Source: Epiperipatus broadwayi
Taxonomy: Eukaryota > Onychophora > Udeonychophora > Euonychophora > Peripatidae
Direction: 5' to 3'
NCBI GenBank assembly: GCA_028023455.1
Contig: JAQFVV010006502.1
Coordinates: 496,001-560,000 of the forward strand
DNA length: 64,000 bases
The position numbers were made by a program, and so were the translations under genes. Below the pieces are notes generated by a model, which made no database searches, was not told the origin of the DNA, and saw only the letters and a program-made list of their open reading frames with translations. Shown piece by piece: positions 37,643 to 48,630 of this stretch (positions are counted from its first letter, which is position 1; every line of letters starts with the position of its first letter).

Positions 37643-37692
37643 ACCGTCACTTAGGAGCGCTTTCAACCAACTTGTGGCTTTGTCAACTATCA
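37643..37692 (-). ncRNA. PLE-associated hammerhead-like motif (sense to endonuclease)
   Basis: On the minus strand, 3' of the endonuclease stop: TTGACAA (CTGANGA with C3 to T and G8 to A), a five-pair stem II AGCCA/TGGTT around CAAGT, GAAA, then AGCGCT as a palindromic loopless stem III and C at the cleavage position. Stem II and stem III are well preserved, but two core bases differ from consensus. The mirror copy is at 38226-38275. Confidence 0.55.
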
Positions 37693-37728
37693 CATTTAAA
37701 ATGTCAGCTTTTCCATAATTCTATGATG

Positions 37729-38110
37729 TCAACTTTCCCATAATTCTATGATCTTAATGTTTGCTGCTTGCCTATTAACCAAATGTTGCTTGTATTTACA
37801 TATCAACATCGCCTCTTTAATTTTCCTTTTATTATTATTTCTTTCAATTTCCAATATTTTCACGTTGTTATAATTAAAATCGAAACCATATATACATGAT
37901 TTATTATGGTCATAAAAAACAGAAGCTGATAAATTATCATTATTTTTAAAATTTTGTTTTGTATTTTGAACCCTTTTAAATAACAATAAGTGTTCTTTGT
38001 TCTTTTTTCCAACGTGCACCTCGATTCACCTATATATTCATGGCCACATCCACATGTCCATTTGTAAATGATACAATTTTTATTTGTAAATAAAGTTTTA
38101 TCCTTTGAAT
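37729..38110 (-). pseudogene. GIY-YIG endonuclease of a Penelope-like element
   Basis: The N-terminal part (from about 38110) reads NCIIYKWTCGCGHEYIGESRC, with the cysteines preceding the GIY-YIG-like YIGES motif (about 38040-38015) that mark PLE endonucleases. One frameshift near 38015 moves the reading frame. The rest (38019 to 37729) reads through DHNKSCIYGFDFNYNNVKIL, RNNNKRKIKEAMLI and ends IIELWES. The same C-terminal signature (DHNKSC-YGF-F, K-KIKEAMLI, NVKIIELWE) occurs at 62343-62669, which confirms the family. The nuclease nicks target DNA for retrotransposition in intact elements. Confidence 0.82.
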
Positions 38111-38225
38111 TGTTTAATAAATAAAAGCAACATTTGGTTAATAGGAAAGCAGCAAACATTAAGATCACAGAATTATGGAAAAGTTGACATCATAGAATTA
38201 TGGGAAAGCTGACATTTTAAACATG

Positions 38226-38275
38226 ATAGTTGACAAAGCCACAAGTTGGTTGAAAGCACTCCTAAGTGACGGTTA
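38226..38275 (+). ncRNA. PLE-associated hammerhead-like motif, inverted copy
   Basis: Mirror of 37643-37692: TTGACAA, AGCCA/TGGTT stem II, GAAA, then AGCACT (AGCGCT in the other copy, so stem III is weakened here). Probably inactive. Confidence 0.5.
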
Positions 38276-38340
38276 TACATATATTTTTATAAGCTTTTAA
38301 ATACTGTATTTTTAAATATTTATTTATAAATTTGCATATA

Positions 38341-39180
38341 TTATTTTGAAGAAATAGACATCGATTTATATATATATATATATATTAGATCATTATTGAA
38401 GAAATAGACATCGATTTATATATATATATATATATTAGATCATTATTGTACTAATTGTGAAACAATAATTGAGACTACAATCGTTTTAATTATTCATATT
38501 AAAAAATAGAGTGAAATCTTTTCTATTTACTATGATAATAATAAAGTTGTGCTAACACACATATAATGTAAAGTTGTATAAATTAAATTAATTGTAGTCA
38601 ACAAATTAAAATAGCTAAGCACTTTGAGAAAGTGTATTTCCCATAATCATAGCCTGTTATGACTCACTCATTGGAATCATTATATATGTATAATATGCAA
38701 ACTTTATGCAAATGAGTCAATTAGCCCAGCTTTTGGATATAGCAAAACGTGATTCTTTACAAGTAATGGTGAAGGAGTCTTCCACTATTAAGTAAGCCTC
38801 CTTTACCTTATGTTTAACATTGTACCTCTCAGTACAAACCAATTTTGAAGAGGCAGGTTCGAACACATGTCTGGATACTTTTTGATGTTGTGCTTTACAT
38901 TATATATGTGTTAGCACAACTTTATTATTATAATTTTGACAAGCATCAAGCATAAATCTATGATTTATTTGCTATGATTAAATCATTCCAATTCCTTCAA
39001 CAATGGCAACATATTTTCTGATATTTAAATGTGTATTTTTTGGGATGCATAATTAGAAGCAATCTACAATGGCCAATAACATATATCTCATTCTCAGCTA
39101 TTTTCATCTATTGCAAATATTATTTAAAATATAAATATTACTTGTAATATAAATTGTCTGTCTAGTTTACTACTATTATT
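38341..39180. other. AT-rich stretch with a short tandem duplication
   Basis: A ~54-bp unit beginning TTGAAGAAATAGACATCG is present twice in tandem at about 38346-38450, including a (TA)n core. Nothing else recognised. Confidence 0.6.
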
Positions 39181-39279
39181 TTTTTCTCATGTGTCATAGC
39201 ATCAGCCAGGAAGCAAACCTGCTAACCTGGAACAACTGCTTGTAAAGCAGCTGTTGCTGACCTCTCGACCACCAAGGCT
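39181..39279 (-). mobile_element. tRNA-derived SINE
   Basis: On the minus strand: GGTGGTCGAGAGGTCAGC (A-box-like), CTTTACAAGCAGTTG, AGGTTTGCTTCCTGG (B-box-like) and GATGCTATGACAC, ending in GAGAAAAA. Same family as 11281-11377 and 13957-14060. Confidence 0.8.
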
Positions 39280-39699
39280 TAATTGAATTTCTCTTTTAAT
39301 GTTTTCTTAATAACTCATTTACTAGCAATGCACTGATAGAACTTATTATTGTTTATTTATTAGCCTAAAAAATAAATTGCATACAGCCAATTTAAACTGT
39401 TATATACATTTATAATTCATATATGGGTATTAATATAGCCTAATAAAAAATAATGAATTTTATTTATATTATGTATATATATAATTTAATTTCATTAAAT
39501 TTATTTCAAATAAATTTTAACATGAGTTAAACAGAATCTTTGGTACTTGTGAGTTTTCAAGTAAACCAAGATGGCAGATGTATTTTTGAGAAATGCACAG
39601 ATTTGAGGGTCTATAATCTTCTGAAGTTGTGTTAGTTGTTAAATTAAAACAAAATTAATAAATTGATTGTTAAATTTAAAATAAGAGTAGTTGGGAATT

Positions 39700-40890
39700 A
39701 TTCACAATGTGGCCACTTGATGGTGCTGTTCTCTGCAAAAGCACAGAAATGTGTCATTTACATGGCCCAACTTATAGTCTATAGAACAGTTGTGTTCATA
39801 TTAGCCATTAGCATACCTAGATGTCATTGCACACTGTGCTTCATGTCACTATGGAAATAGTGCACACTCCACAGATCATTACCATAGGATGTGAGGGTGT
39901 TTGAAATTTATCTGGCCATAAATGTTTTTATATGCATTGGAAGTAATGATTTTATACCTTACCTGATATACTATTACATACTAATAATTGTAAACCCATT
40001 GCACATTTCCCTACATCTTGGAAGGTGAGAACAATTGCAAAAGGGTATGTCCCAAAACCATTTCACATAAGTCATGTGAGAAGGCATGTTTGCAGAAAAA
40101 ACTTCTATGACAGTAAAGTAATGGCTGTCATTGTACATTGTTTTTTAGAAATCATAATCTTTGTTTTCTCAGACTAGTGCATGTATTGGCTGATCTTTTG
40201 GATTATCAAAACTATTGTTCTCTACCTTTCAGTGCTACATGCTGAAAGCTTGCTTGCTCATATTTTTGTATGAATTGGCCAATCCTTCAGATCATCAAAA
40301 CCATTGTTCCCTCCCCCACATTCCAGTGCTACAAACTGAAAGCTTTGTTTGCTCAGATTTTTGCATGTATTGGCTGATCCTTTGGATCAACAAAACCATT
40401 GTCCCCTCCCACACATTCCAGTGCAATGTGCTGAAAGCTTGATTTGCTCAGATTTTTGCATGTACTTGCTGATTCTTTGGATTGGCAAAACCACCGGACA
40501 TCTCCCCACACCCTCCAGTGCTGCATGCTGAAAGCTTGGTTTCCATCAGAGTAGTGCATGTATTGGCTGATCACCCTTGCACATTTCAGAGGTATGTGCT
40601 GCGAGCTTGGTTTTCTGAGAGTAATGCATGTATTGGCCAATCCTTCAGATCAGCAAAACCATCAGAGACTCCCCTGCACATTCCAGTACTATGTTCTGAA
40701 AGTTTGATTTGTGCTACATGCTGAAATGTATAATGTAATTTAAAAATGTAATTTAGAAAATAATGTTGGTTCATAACTTTTTTTAAAATACTTTTAAAAA
40801 TTGTTGGAGAACAGAAAACAAAAAAATATTGGCCTGATAATGTTACATTTCATTATTTTTGCAAGCAACAATGCCATCAAATGGGAACCT
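39700..40890 (+). mobile_element. Non-autonomous TIR element with internal minisatellite
   Basis: Ends are imperfect inverted repeats of about 30 bp: GGCCACTTGATGGTGCTG near 39710 and the complement of CCATTTGATGGCATTG near 40870. The left 450 bp is unique, followed by about six monomers of an 81-99-bp repeat (40165-40720) and a ~170-bp tail. A second copy in opposite orientation lies at 33705-36366. No transposase is present. The short open frames on both strands here are by-products of the tandem repeat. Confidence 0.72.
40165..40725 (+). repeat. Minisatellite, about six ~90-bp monomers
   Basis: GCATGTATTGGCTGATC-like starts recur at about 40187, 40268, 40361, 40455, 40554 and 40625, each followed by CAAAACCAT and CACATTCCAGTGCTAC. 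About two monomers of the same family, reverse oriented, lie at 33945-34140, so copy number differs between the two element copies. Confidence 0.85.
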
Positions 40891-41440
40891 TGGGCATAAG
40901 TAAAAAGAACCAAAATAGGAATAAATCCCAATAAATTTCATTAAGAAGTTTATTTTAATTTGTTTTTATAATATGGGAAGTGATGAGATGCTCTTAACAT
41001 TGTTTCTTTTTGTCAGCAGTTTTGATAAAAATTTGGGACTTTTCTGTCACCTAATGTAATGCAGTGAACTATTTCCAAAAATATGGGATCCTGCTCTTCC
41101 AAAAAGTGTGTGTTAATGGTCACAATATGATTGCATGCGATCAACATGAGTAAAGTGTAAATATTGTATTTATTATTTTTCTGTTAATAAGTTAATCTAA
41201 AAAAAAAAGAAAATAAATTGTAAATATTGTAAGTAATTTTTCCAAAAAATTTCTTTTTTTTAAATAACAATAATACAAAATAATATGCGATTATTAAATA
41301 TGAGGACGTTTCCTAGCAGGCATTTTTATAAACATTTTTTAAAGTTCCCCAACACTGTAGATTTATCAAAAATACAGACTGCCATCTTGGTTTATTTGAA
41401 AATTCACAAGCACTGAATCTTTTTTTTTTGTTTACTTAAA

Positions 41441-42097
41441 TTCATTATATTTTTTATTGCAACTCCTTTTCTTTAAACAATGGTATTTCAAAAATAAATT
41501 AATATTGGCAATTTCAATTTTTAGAATTTTTAATTTCTTTTTTCTTACAGACAGATATTCCCAAAATGAAAGCAAATACTCTATTTAAAATTTATGAATG
41601 TCTTTTGAATGCTTGTGCTAATTACAAAGTCACTTTTTTCATATAAACATAGATTCTATTTTGACGGAAATCCTTCTACCTTAGAACTTTTAATTCAAAA
41701 AATAAAGATAGCAGATATATTCTAGTGATGATGATATTCCGTTTCACAAATTATTTAATTATTTAGAAATAAATATTATTTTAATGTTGGGTGTAAAAAT
41801 AAAGGAATGTTGGCATTTTGAAGTTGCTTACACTTATTACACTTTAATATTAACAAAAAATAGTTTTACTTAATACTATATGGATCTTTACAAAATAATA
41901 AAAATACATGCTTCTTATATCCATTTTTGATTATTAGTTGAATATATCAAAACTATTCATTTTATTGTACAGGCAATTTTTTTTTTTTAATTGTTAAAAT
42001 ATCTTCTTATGGAAGAGGGGAGGGATATAATGTTAGAATCTTATTTTAATATTTAAATTAATACCCTGTACATGCTTACACACACCTGCACATTTAT
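41441..42097. other. AT-rich stretch, nothing assigned
   Basis: No gene, repeat or structure recognised apart from short homopolymer runs. Confidence 0.55.
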
Positions 42098-42735
42098 AAT
42101 GTAATATATAAGGATTCAAACTCAGACTTTCACATGACCCTCAACTCTCCAGGGCCATCTCATATTGCTGACCCACCTGATCACACACATGTTGGAAAGA
42201 TAAATAATCACCAATATACATATTTCATGCTAAACCAGCAATCATCAGTTGGTCTAATTACTATCTCTACACATATATACAATCAGTGCTCAACTTTATA
42301 TTAAGATAGCCAATCTTCATACTTTAATGAACATGCTTCAAACTACTTCAACCCACAACTCTTCAGCCATCCATTTCATTGAAAATCTGATGATGGAATG
42401 TTCAAAACTGGTGGTCAACATGGGTAGGATGACAACCTTGGCACTAACATGGGCTTTAAACATTATATCATCAGATTTTCAATAAAATGAATGGATGAAA
42501 AGTTGTGGGTTGAAGTAGTTTGAAGCTTGTCCATTAAAAATATGAAGATTGGCTCTCTTAATATAAAGCTGAGCACTGATTGTATATATGTATAGAGATA
42601 GTAATCTGGACCAACTGATGATTGCTGGTTTAGCATGAAATATGGATATTGGTGATTATTTATCTTTTAAAAACATATATATGATCAGGTGGGTCAGCAA
42701 TATGAGATGATATAGAAAATTCAAAATAATTGTGT
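42098..42735. repeat. ~360-bp dispersed repeat, inverted pair (copies 4 and 5)
   Basis: A minus-strand copy (about 42098-42405, starting with the complement of GAGTTTGAATCC) is joined head to head to a plus-strand copy (42411-42735, truncated before the B-box-like end). Both share CATTAAAGTATGAAG/CTTCATACTTTAATG and the GATTGCTGGTTTAGCATG phrase with the copies at 12.9-17.8 kb. Confidence 0.7.
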
Positions 42736-43388
42736 TTTACTTCTAGGTGAATACAAACCCCAACATTGTGAAATAGTAACAGCCACTGAATCTTTTGTCT
42801 TACCTTCAGTTATTTCTTCATATAGTTCTGCTATAATCTGTCCAACTCTTGGAACTCTTTAGAACTACCCAAAAGCACTTAAGGACTCTTAACCCTTTTA
42901 TGCACTAGAGTGTGGAGAAAATAATTATTTAAAAATGTTTTTGTCTATTTTGATTTAAAAAAAATTATGGCTTTTCAATTCACTTTAATCATTTGAAAAC
43001 TTCTTTGTGGATTTTTTTTCAAAATATGCTATACAAGGATTACTTTAAAAAAGATTTCTAAAACAGATAGTGGAATTTTAACAAAATGTTATCCAGGCTT
43101 TACTTTAAAAATATTTCTAAAGCAAATAGTGGAATTTTATAATTACCAGGATGTGTATAGTAATGTAAACATGCTTGCTTTAATTTCAAAATCAGAATTA
43201 ATAAAATGTTAATAAGCCTTTTTTTAAATGTTTAATTTATAATACAAAAAATAAATTTAAAATTATTTACTCTTTCTGTTATTCCAGTGTACAAAAAAAC
43301 TTTGTGTTTATTTCTACTTTTTTTTTCAACTTTATATATATGCACCCACACTATCATGTTGTGATATGCAATAAAACCCATAATGGTT

Positions 43389-43435
<47 letters not shown>

Positions 43436-44856
43436 AAACAAAACAAGTTATAAATTTCATAACTTGCTTTTAGCTTGCATTTTTTGATCACTAGATGGAG
43501 CTTTACCAATATATATATATATATATATATATTATTTTATGGCACCTTTGTTTTAATGATGAAATTATTCATTCTGTACAAGACTAGTAATATATTATCA
43601 TGTTCTCAATATGGGTTTGGAATCAAAGCTAGATAAAGTTGATGCATAATTAATTTAATCAGACATTCAATATTGTTCAGTAAATAAATATCTAGTTAAT
43701 TTTTGCTACAGGTCTCAATGATAAAAAAAACACTAAAACATTATAAGTCAATATTCAGCAAATCTGCTAAGTAATGCTTTTTACTTCATAGCTTCTGTTT
43801 TGAAGGATTTTATCTGTGATGAGTTTTAATGAGCTAATTAACCATTTGGAGAATCCTTACAAGATGACTTGAAACCACTTCAAGTAGCTTGAATTCCATT
43901 ATTTTTAATGCTACGGTAAAGATTTTGTACTTTTTTAAAGGTTAAAAAAGGTTCCATAAGATTCTTTCTTCTCTTGAATTATTTTACAAGTAAAAAATTA
44001 ATAAAACTGATGTCAAAAGTATAACAAAAAAAGTAGTCTGAACGTTCTTCATTTTGATTGGCTGTAACCATCAAGTTCAAAGAAACCCACTTGTCAAAGC
44101 CACTCGCCAAACAAAACTGCTAAGATTTCTTTTCTTTCATTTTGAAAGTAATAAACGAATGTTTTAGATCATTTTGAAAGTATTTTTGATGTATTTTTGA
44201 CATATTATAAATTATTTTGATAAAATATGCTAAAAATAAAATTATTTTAGAAAAATAGTTAAGACTTTAGCAAAAATTATTTACGTATCCATGCAACGTA
44301 AAATTGACCAAGAAATCACTGATGTCATCAAAGCTATTTGGTTGGTCAGTAATATTTGTTTTAAATTTTCCGCCGTTATTGAATATTTTAAAATTATAAA
44401 TGAAAGTTTATTTTTGAAAATACTTTCGTTCATTTTCATAACCTGACATCTTATTAATATACTTTTTACAAATGAATCTAAAGTTAATATAATATTAAAA
44501 TATGAATATATTTTGAAAGTTGAGTTTGTGACTTGACTAATTAAAAGTTTAGACTTTTACCTCACTCAGCCAATAAAGTAATAGCCACTACAAAAGTTAA
44601 AAGATGTTTTTATCCAAATGTATAGTGGATGAAATAATCATTTTATTTAACTTTATATCAAATTTATTTTACATGCAGATCAACTAACTATAAAGTTTTA
44701 AAACTTTCTAAAAATTAGTACTTCGTTTTTAATTTTTTTATAACTGTTGTTTTTTGTGCTATATTAATATTACAAGATATGATTAAAACTACTTATGAAG
44801 TTAATGATATATTTGAGAATTTCAACGTATTAACTCTTTTTATAAAAATATTTAAT
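42736..44856. other. AT-rich stretch with (TA)n microsatellites
   Basis: (TA)n tracts lie at about 43391-43432 and 43509-43534 flanking a short segment with TCACTAGATGGAGC, a phrase resembling the end of the 33.7/39.7-kb TIR elements. Otherwise nothing recognised. Confidence 0.5.
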
Positions 44857-45050
44857 TCTAAAGTACTTGTTGACTGCAAGTTTAAATGGAAAGATATAAA
44901 TTAATAAACATAAAGTAATTAATTGTGCTGATCCAGCTTTTGGCAAAGTACTGCTATGATTCTGATAGTCTTTTAATGAAACACAATTAATTAGTTTATG
45001 TTTATTAATTTATATCTTTTCATCTGAACTCAAGTCAACAAGTGCTTTAG
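44857..45050. repeat. Palindromic MITE-like element
   Basis: Arms of about 70 bp (44857-44930 and 44981-45050) share AAGATATAAATTAATAAAC and CAATTAATT as reverse complements, with a ~50-bp centre. No coding content; no clear target duplication. Confidence 0.65.
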
Positions 45051-45542
45051 ATTTACAAATACTTGTAATAAAATTAATGAAATAAATACAATTCTACATT
45101 TTACATTTTTTAAAACAATAGTTTTAGCAGTGAGCCCATAATTAATTATATGACAGATCAACAATTTTTGCATTATTTTTGTGTTCTTTGTTTATTTCCT
45201 TTTCCCTTGTATTAGTTATATTTTACTTTTATTTATTTTTCATTTCAGGAAGGCCATTTAACTGCTTCAATGTTTTGTGGTCAACCATCCATGCATTGTT
45301 GTTATTCATTGAAGTTTTTTTTTCTTTTTGAAATTATTGAAAAACTAAGAGGACTACACATGTGTGAATACCACAGTTTTCTGCGTCCTTTTTGTACTTT
45401 CTGTAGGTAGTCACCATTTTTTTCTACAACAAAAAGTAAAGTTTTTATTATTTTTTTCAAAGGAAGGTCAAATTTTTTTATTAATTTTTTTTTAGTGTTT
45501 TAGATTACATGGAGACAAAGTGACAAAAAGAAATTAATCAGC

Positions 45543-46055
45543 AGATATGGATTCAGAAATGGATTCTTTCAGCCTCGACAAATTTGAAATTCCTAAACCA
45601 TTGATTCCAATGACAGTATTACATACAGTGATCTACAGGAATACTTCACATCATCATCCAAAAAAGAAGAAGCAACCACTTTACCAGCAAAGAAAAAAAT
45701 ACAAATGTTGTTCTGGATGATAGCAGGCCCATCAACTAGTGCTTCTAATATGCCTTCGAATGTTACTACAGGACAGGTTTGAAGTTTTCAACTGTGGGTG
45801 AGTATTCTATCTTAGATTCCTTTTATATGTTATGTGTGCAAAAATTATTGAAGAAACAAATAAATGTGCCACTAAGGAGAAATGTATGCATGATTGGACA
45901 AATGTGACAGAACGGGAATTGTCTGCCTTTTTTGGGGTGACATCGGGAATTTCATGTAAGGTCCCTGTATTCCAATTGAAGGACATTTGGAGTAATGATC
46001 CTACTATTAGAATCCAATATTTTGCCAATATAATAAAAACATTCTGAACAAAAAA
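45543..46055 (+). pseudogene. piggyBac transposase relic
   Basis: The N-terminal acidic part (about 45550-45720) reads SFSLDKFEIPKPL and then, after a frameshift, ITYSDLQEYFTSSSKKEE. A second block at 45838-46046 reads IIEETNKCATKEKC, DWTNVTERELSAFFGV, KVPVFQLKDIWSNDP and IQYFANI. This matches the start of the piggyBac (DDE_Tnp_1_7) transposase core, where the family has ETNRYA, W-T-EEL-AFLG, and YWS-DP. It stops before the catalytic aspartates, so it is a dead fragment. The strand-complementary frame at the same place is a shadow. Confidence 0.75.
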
Positions 46056-46423
46056 GTACAAAACTTGACCGTATTTATAAAATTTGACCTACTATAGAAA
46101 AATGCAATGTTAATTTCAAAGCTGCATACCAGATGCACAAAGAGATTGCAGTTTTTATTGTTTTTGTTTCACAAACTTAGTTTTTATTATTTTTGTTTTA
46201 CTAACTTAGTTTTTATTGTTTTTGTTTTACTGATTACTTTTATCAATTGGTAAAACAAAATCTGGAATGATTTAACTTTTATTAATAATAATATTGAATA
46301 ATATGAAATATTAATATTTTGTATATTTTATATTAAATAATAAGAACAGATATGCTTCTCTGGAAGACATATTCTGAAAGAGGTAGAATATAAACATTTT
46401 TTAATCTATAAATATTGTAACAG

Positions 46424-46674
46424 TCAGAAAACATGTGACTCGTAAACATAGTGCAGAACTCAACCACCACACAGAACAGCAGCACCATCGAGGTAGCGAA
46501 GCCACCCGTGTTACTGAGTTCGAACATAGTTTATCGGTTCCACAATACAATCCACGAAACAACGCATCTGATGCGACATTAGTAAATATTTCCTTAGGCA
46601 CGGTGGTCAGGGATATGCAAGAGATTCATGATTTTATTCTCGAGTTAGCCAATAATCAAACTAATATTAATTAA
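46424..46674 (+). CDS. Candidate terminal exon or endogenised fragment, unrecognised protein
   Basis: An acceptor-like TTGTAACAG ends at 46423. The frame then runs 83 codons to TAA at 46672-46674. The peptide is hydrophilic at first (histidine/glutamine-rich, SAELNHHTEQQHHRGSE) and ends with a potential amphipathic helix, VVRDMQEIHDFILELANN. CpGs are frequent and base composition is much less AT-biased than the flanks. There is an AATAAA-like site about 50 bp downstream. No family was recognised, and other frames are also open over parts of it, so coding status rests on composition plus splice context only. Confidence 0.35.
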
Positions 46675-46803
46675 ACATTCATATTTACATAATCGAAGAA
46701 ATATTATATAGAATGGGTATCGAATAAATGAAACGTAACTGCAGACGTATAGTTTAAAATTATTTATTAAAACATTTTAATAAAATAATCATTTACTAAT
46801 AAT

Positions 46804-47033
46804 ATTTTATGGATTCAAAGCTTCAGTAGTGGGATTTGTGACATGATTATATTTTAAAGAATACATTTATTTATTTAGACATTATTTTATATTGAGGACT
46901 TCAGTAGCGGTATTTCCGATACTGTAATGTTTACCAAAGGAATACATTTATTTGTTTAGACATTATTTTATCTTGAGGACTCAGTAGCGGTATTTCCGAT
47001 ACTGTAATGTTTACAAAGGGAATTTACTTATTT
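46804..47033. repeat. Tandem repeat, three ~82-bp units
   Basis: CAGTAGCGGTATTTCCGATA and TTTAGACATTATTTTAT recur at about 80-82-bp spacing, with the first copy (near 46822) diverged (CAGTAGTGGGATTTGTGACA). It lies between two CpG-rich islands. Confidence 0.8.
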
Positions 47034-47334
47034 GAGGGCATAATCTAGCTACCTAAAATTCTTGAGTATTTCTAATGCATGCCTGGAGGGATTTATACCT
47101 TTGCATTGCAAGAGTCTAAAGTAAGATTTAAGAGTAGCGGCAGACATATATTTACTTAATTAAAATATTTGTTTTATGACTAAGGGCAAACATTTATTTG
47201 AGAGTGAATTATGAAGATAATGCAGAGGCGGAGTGATATATAGAATAATAAAATTAAGTAAAGGAACACATGATACGCTTTAGAAAGGCGATATGGAATG
47301 GCAGTATATCGAAACTGCAATGCCATTAATGAGT

Positions 47335-47556
47335 TTATAAGAATGTTGGGCTGGTCTCTGCCATTGGCCCGATGATGGAAGGTGTCACATAAGCATAACC
47401 AGGGATAAGCGGTCCATGTCGCAGTTTGCCGACTGGCTGCATGATGTTGTCAAGTCCTACGGGAGCATTTATTATGTCCGCTTGTGTAGGACGACTGGGG
47501 TTAATTTCAACCCTGAAGAATCCGGAAATTTCATGGCGGAATGGGTCATCGCATCT
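47335..47556 (-). CDS. Candidate terminal exon in a GC-rich island, orientation unresolved
   Basis: On the minus strand an acceptor-like CATTTTAG borders 47556. The frame runs 74 codons to TAA at 47335-47337; it includes FFRVEINPSRPTQADI and KLRHGPLIPGYAYV and ends AETSPTFL. The plus strand is also open for 84 codons (47341-47595) and reads ECWAGLCHWPDDGRCHIS and MSQFADWLHDVVKSYGSIYY, which is equally protein-like. The island is close to 50% G+C within DNA of about half that. No family was recognised in either orientation. It may be a host exon, an old endogenised virus or transposon segment, or an unrecognised repeat. Confidence 0.35.
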   Translation of the reverse strand, partial: RCDDPFRHEISGFFRVEINPSRPTQADIINAPVGLDNIMQPVGKLRHGPLIPGYAYVTPSIIGPMAETSPTFL

Positions 47557-48159
47557 CTAAAATGTAACACATGTATACTGTATAAATTATTATGATGAGA
47601 TTTAAATAGATTTCTGGCTCGGCCCTACATTACCAACATTTACTAAAGACGTTGGCGACTCTCAAAGAAATGTAATTTGATGGAATTATTCATTAAGATT
47701 TAATAAATACAAAACATATCTAAACTGGGAATGATTGCAACTATTATGCCATCCATTTGTGAAGTTGTAGACCCCTGCATTACAATAAATGAAGCATTGA
47801 ATGCGTGTCAGTTTGTATGAAAATTAAATTATTTATGAAAGTAATGTTAATGAAATCTGACACGCATTCACTATTTCAAGTGATCATAGATTTAAACTTT
47901 GAACATTGAGATAATTATTAGCATGCAATAATTAAATAATAAATATAGATAAAATGTAGATTTTAGAAATATGCACACAAGAAAGATAGAATGAGGTAAG
48001 CTAGATTATTAGAGAAATTTACACATTAAGTTAATTATTCAATTTTAGTTATACAAATGGTAGTTTTTACATTTTACAATTTAGATAAGTAATATGAAGA
48101 ATAGCTATAGCATGTTATTAGAGTACTCTAGAGTTTGAATATAGACAGGTACCTGTTTT

Positions 48160-48485
48160 ATAAGAAGTTTTCTGATTCCATTAGTTTAGCAGCAAAAAGT
48201 TCACGAGTGGCAATTCTTTCTTGTATTTAGATATTTCATTTACTTTCACAGCAGCAGCAGCTTTCTCATTTATTTCAGGCAGCAGATCTTCATGGTGAAT
48301 TTATGATGGGCAATGGAAAGTTTGGCATCCGATACGCCATCTCCCGATGGAGAATAATCTAGGTGCTTTTACTCGGTCATACCTTGGCAGGAACAATTTA
48401 TTTTTATATTTTGGAGACTCTCAGTGATCAAGAGCAAAGCTAAAGTTGAAGTGAATGTCTCCAGCAAGTCTAAGATGGCCTCTTT
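48160..48485. other. Coding-like tract, frame and strand unresolved
   Basis: On the plus strand a strong acceptor (CTCATTTATTTCAG ending at 48278) is followed by 28 codons ending TAG at 48362 (HGEFMMGNGKFGIRYAISR). On the minus strand the same DNA reads SPSGDGVSDAKLSIAHHKF, shifts frame to HHEDLLPEINEKAAAA (about 48300-48220) and again to IATRELFAAKLMESENFL with a stop near 48162. The minus reading looks like a decayed coding sequence with two frameshifts. No family recognised. Confidence 0.28.
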
Positions 48486-48630
48486 TTTTATCTTGATCTT
48501 TCACATTTTTGTTAAGGTATTTTTAGGTTCTACTTAATCTGCCCTGAGGATAATCAATGCATTTTGTTGGTTTTAATTAAAGAAAGCTGCCGTTCTATTG
48601 TTTACATTTTACATTTACTAATTACATTTT

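Larger units (their letters stand above)
37576..38340. mobile_element. Penelope-like element fragment between inverted terminal repeats
   Basis: Arms of about 225 bp (about 37576-37800 and 38116-38340) are inverted copies containing the end of the endonuclease frame, a duplicated AATTCTATGAT phrase and a hammerhead-like motif. The endonuclease on the minus strand lies between. In PLEs the terminal repeats (pLTRs) can lie in inverted orientation and carry hammerheads; this is the arrangement seen here. Reverse transcriptase is absent. Confidence 0.75.
39528..41440. repeat. Outer inverted repeats around the minisatellite element
   Basis: About 39530-39600 (containing AAACCAAGATGGCAG) recurs as its reverse complement at about 41360-41435 (CTGCCATCTTGGTTT). 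The pair encloses the minisatellite TIR element at 39700-40890. Either the whole 1.9 kb is one transposon or the inner element inserted in an outer one. The split copy at 33.7-36.4 kb lacks these outer arms, which favours nesting. Confidence 0.55.

Noticed and set aside
40215-40774. Four overlapping open frames on both strands
   Set aside because: They are periodic translations of the ~90-bp minisatellite monomer and are not conserved in the second element copy.
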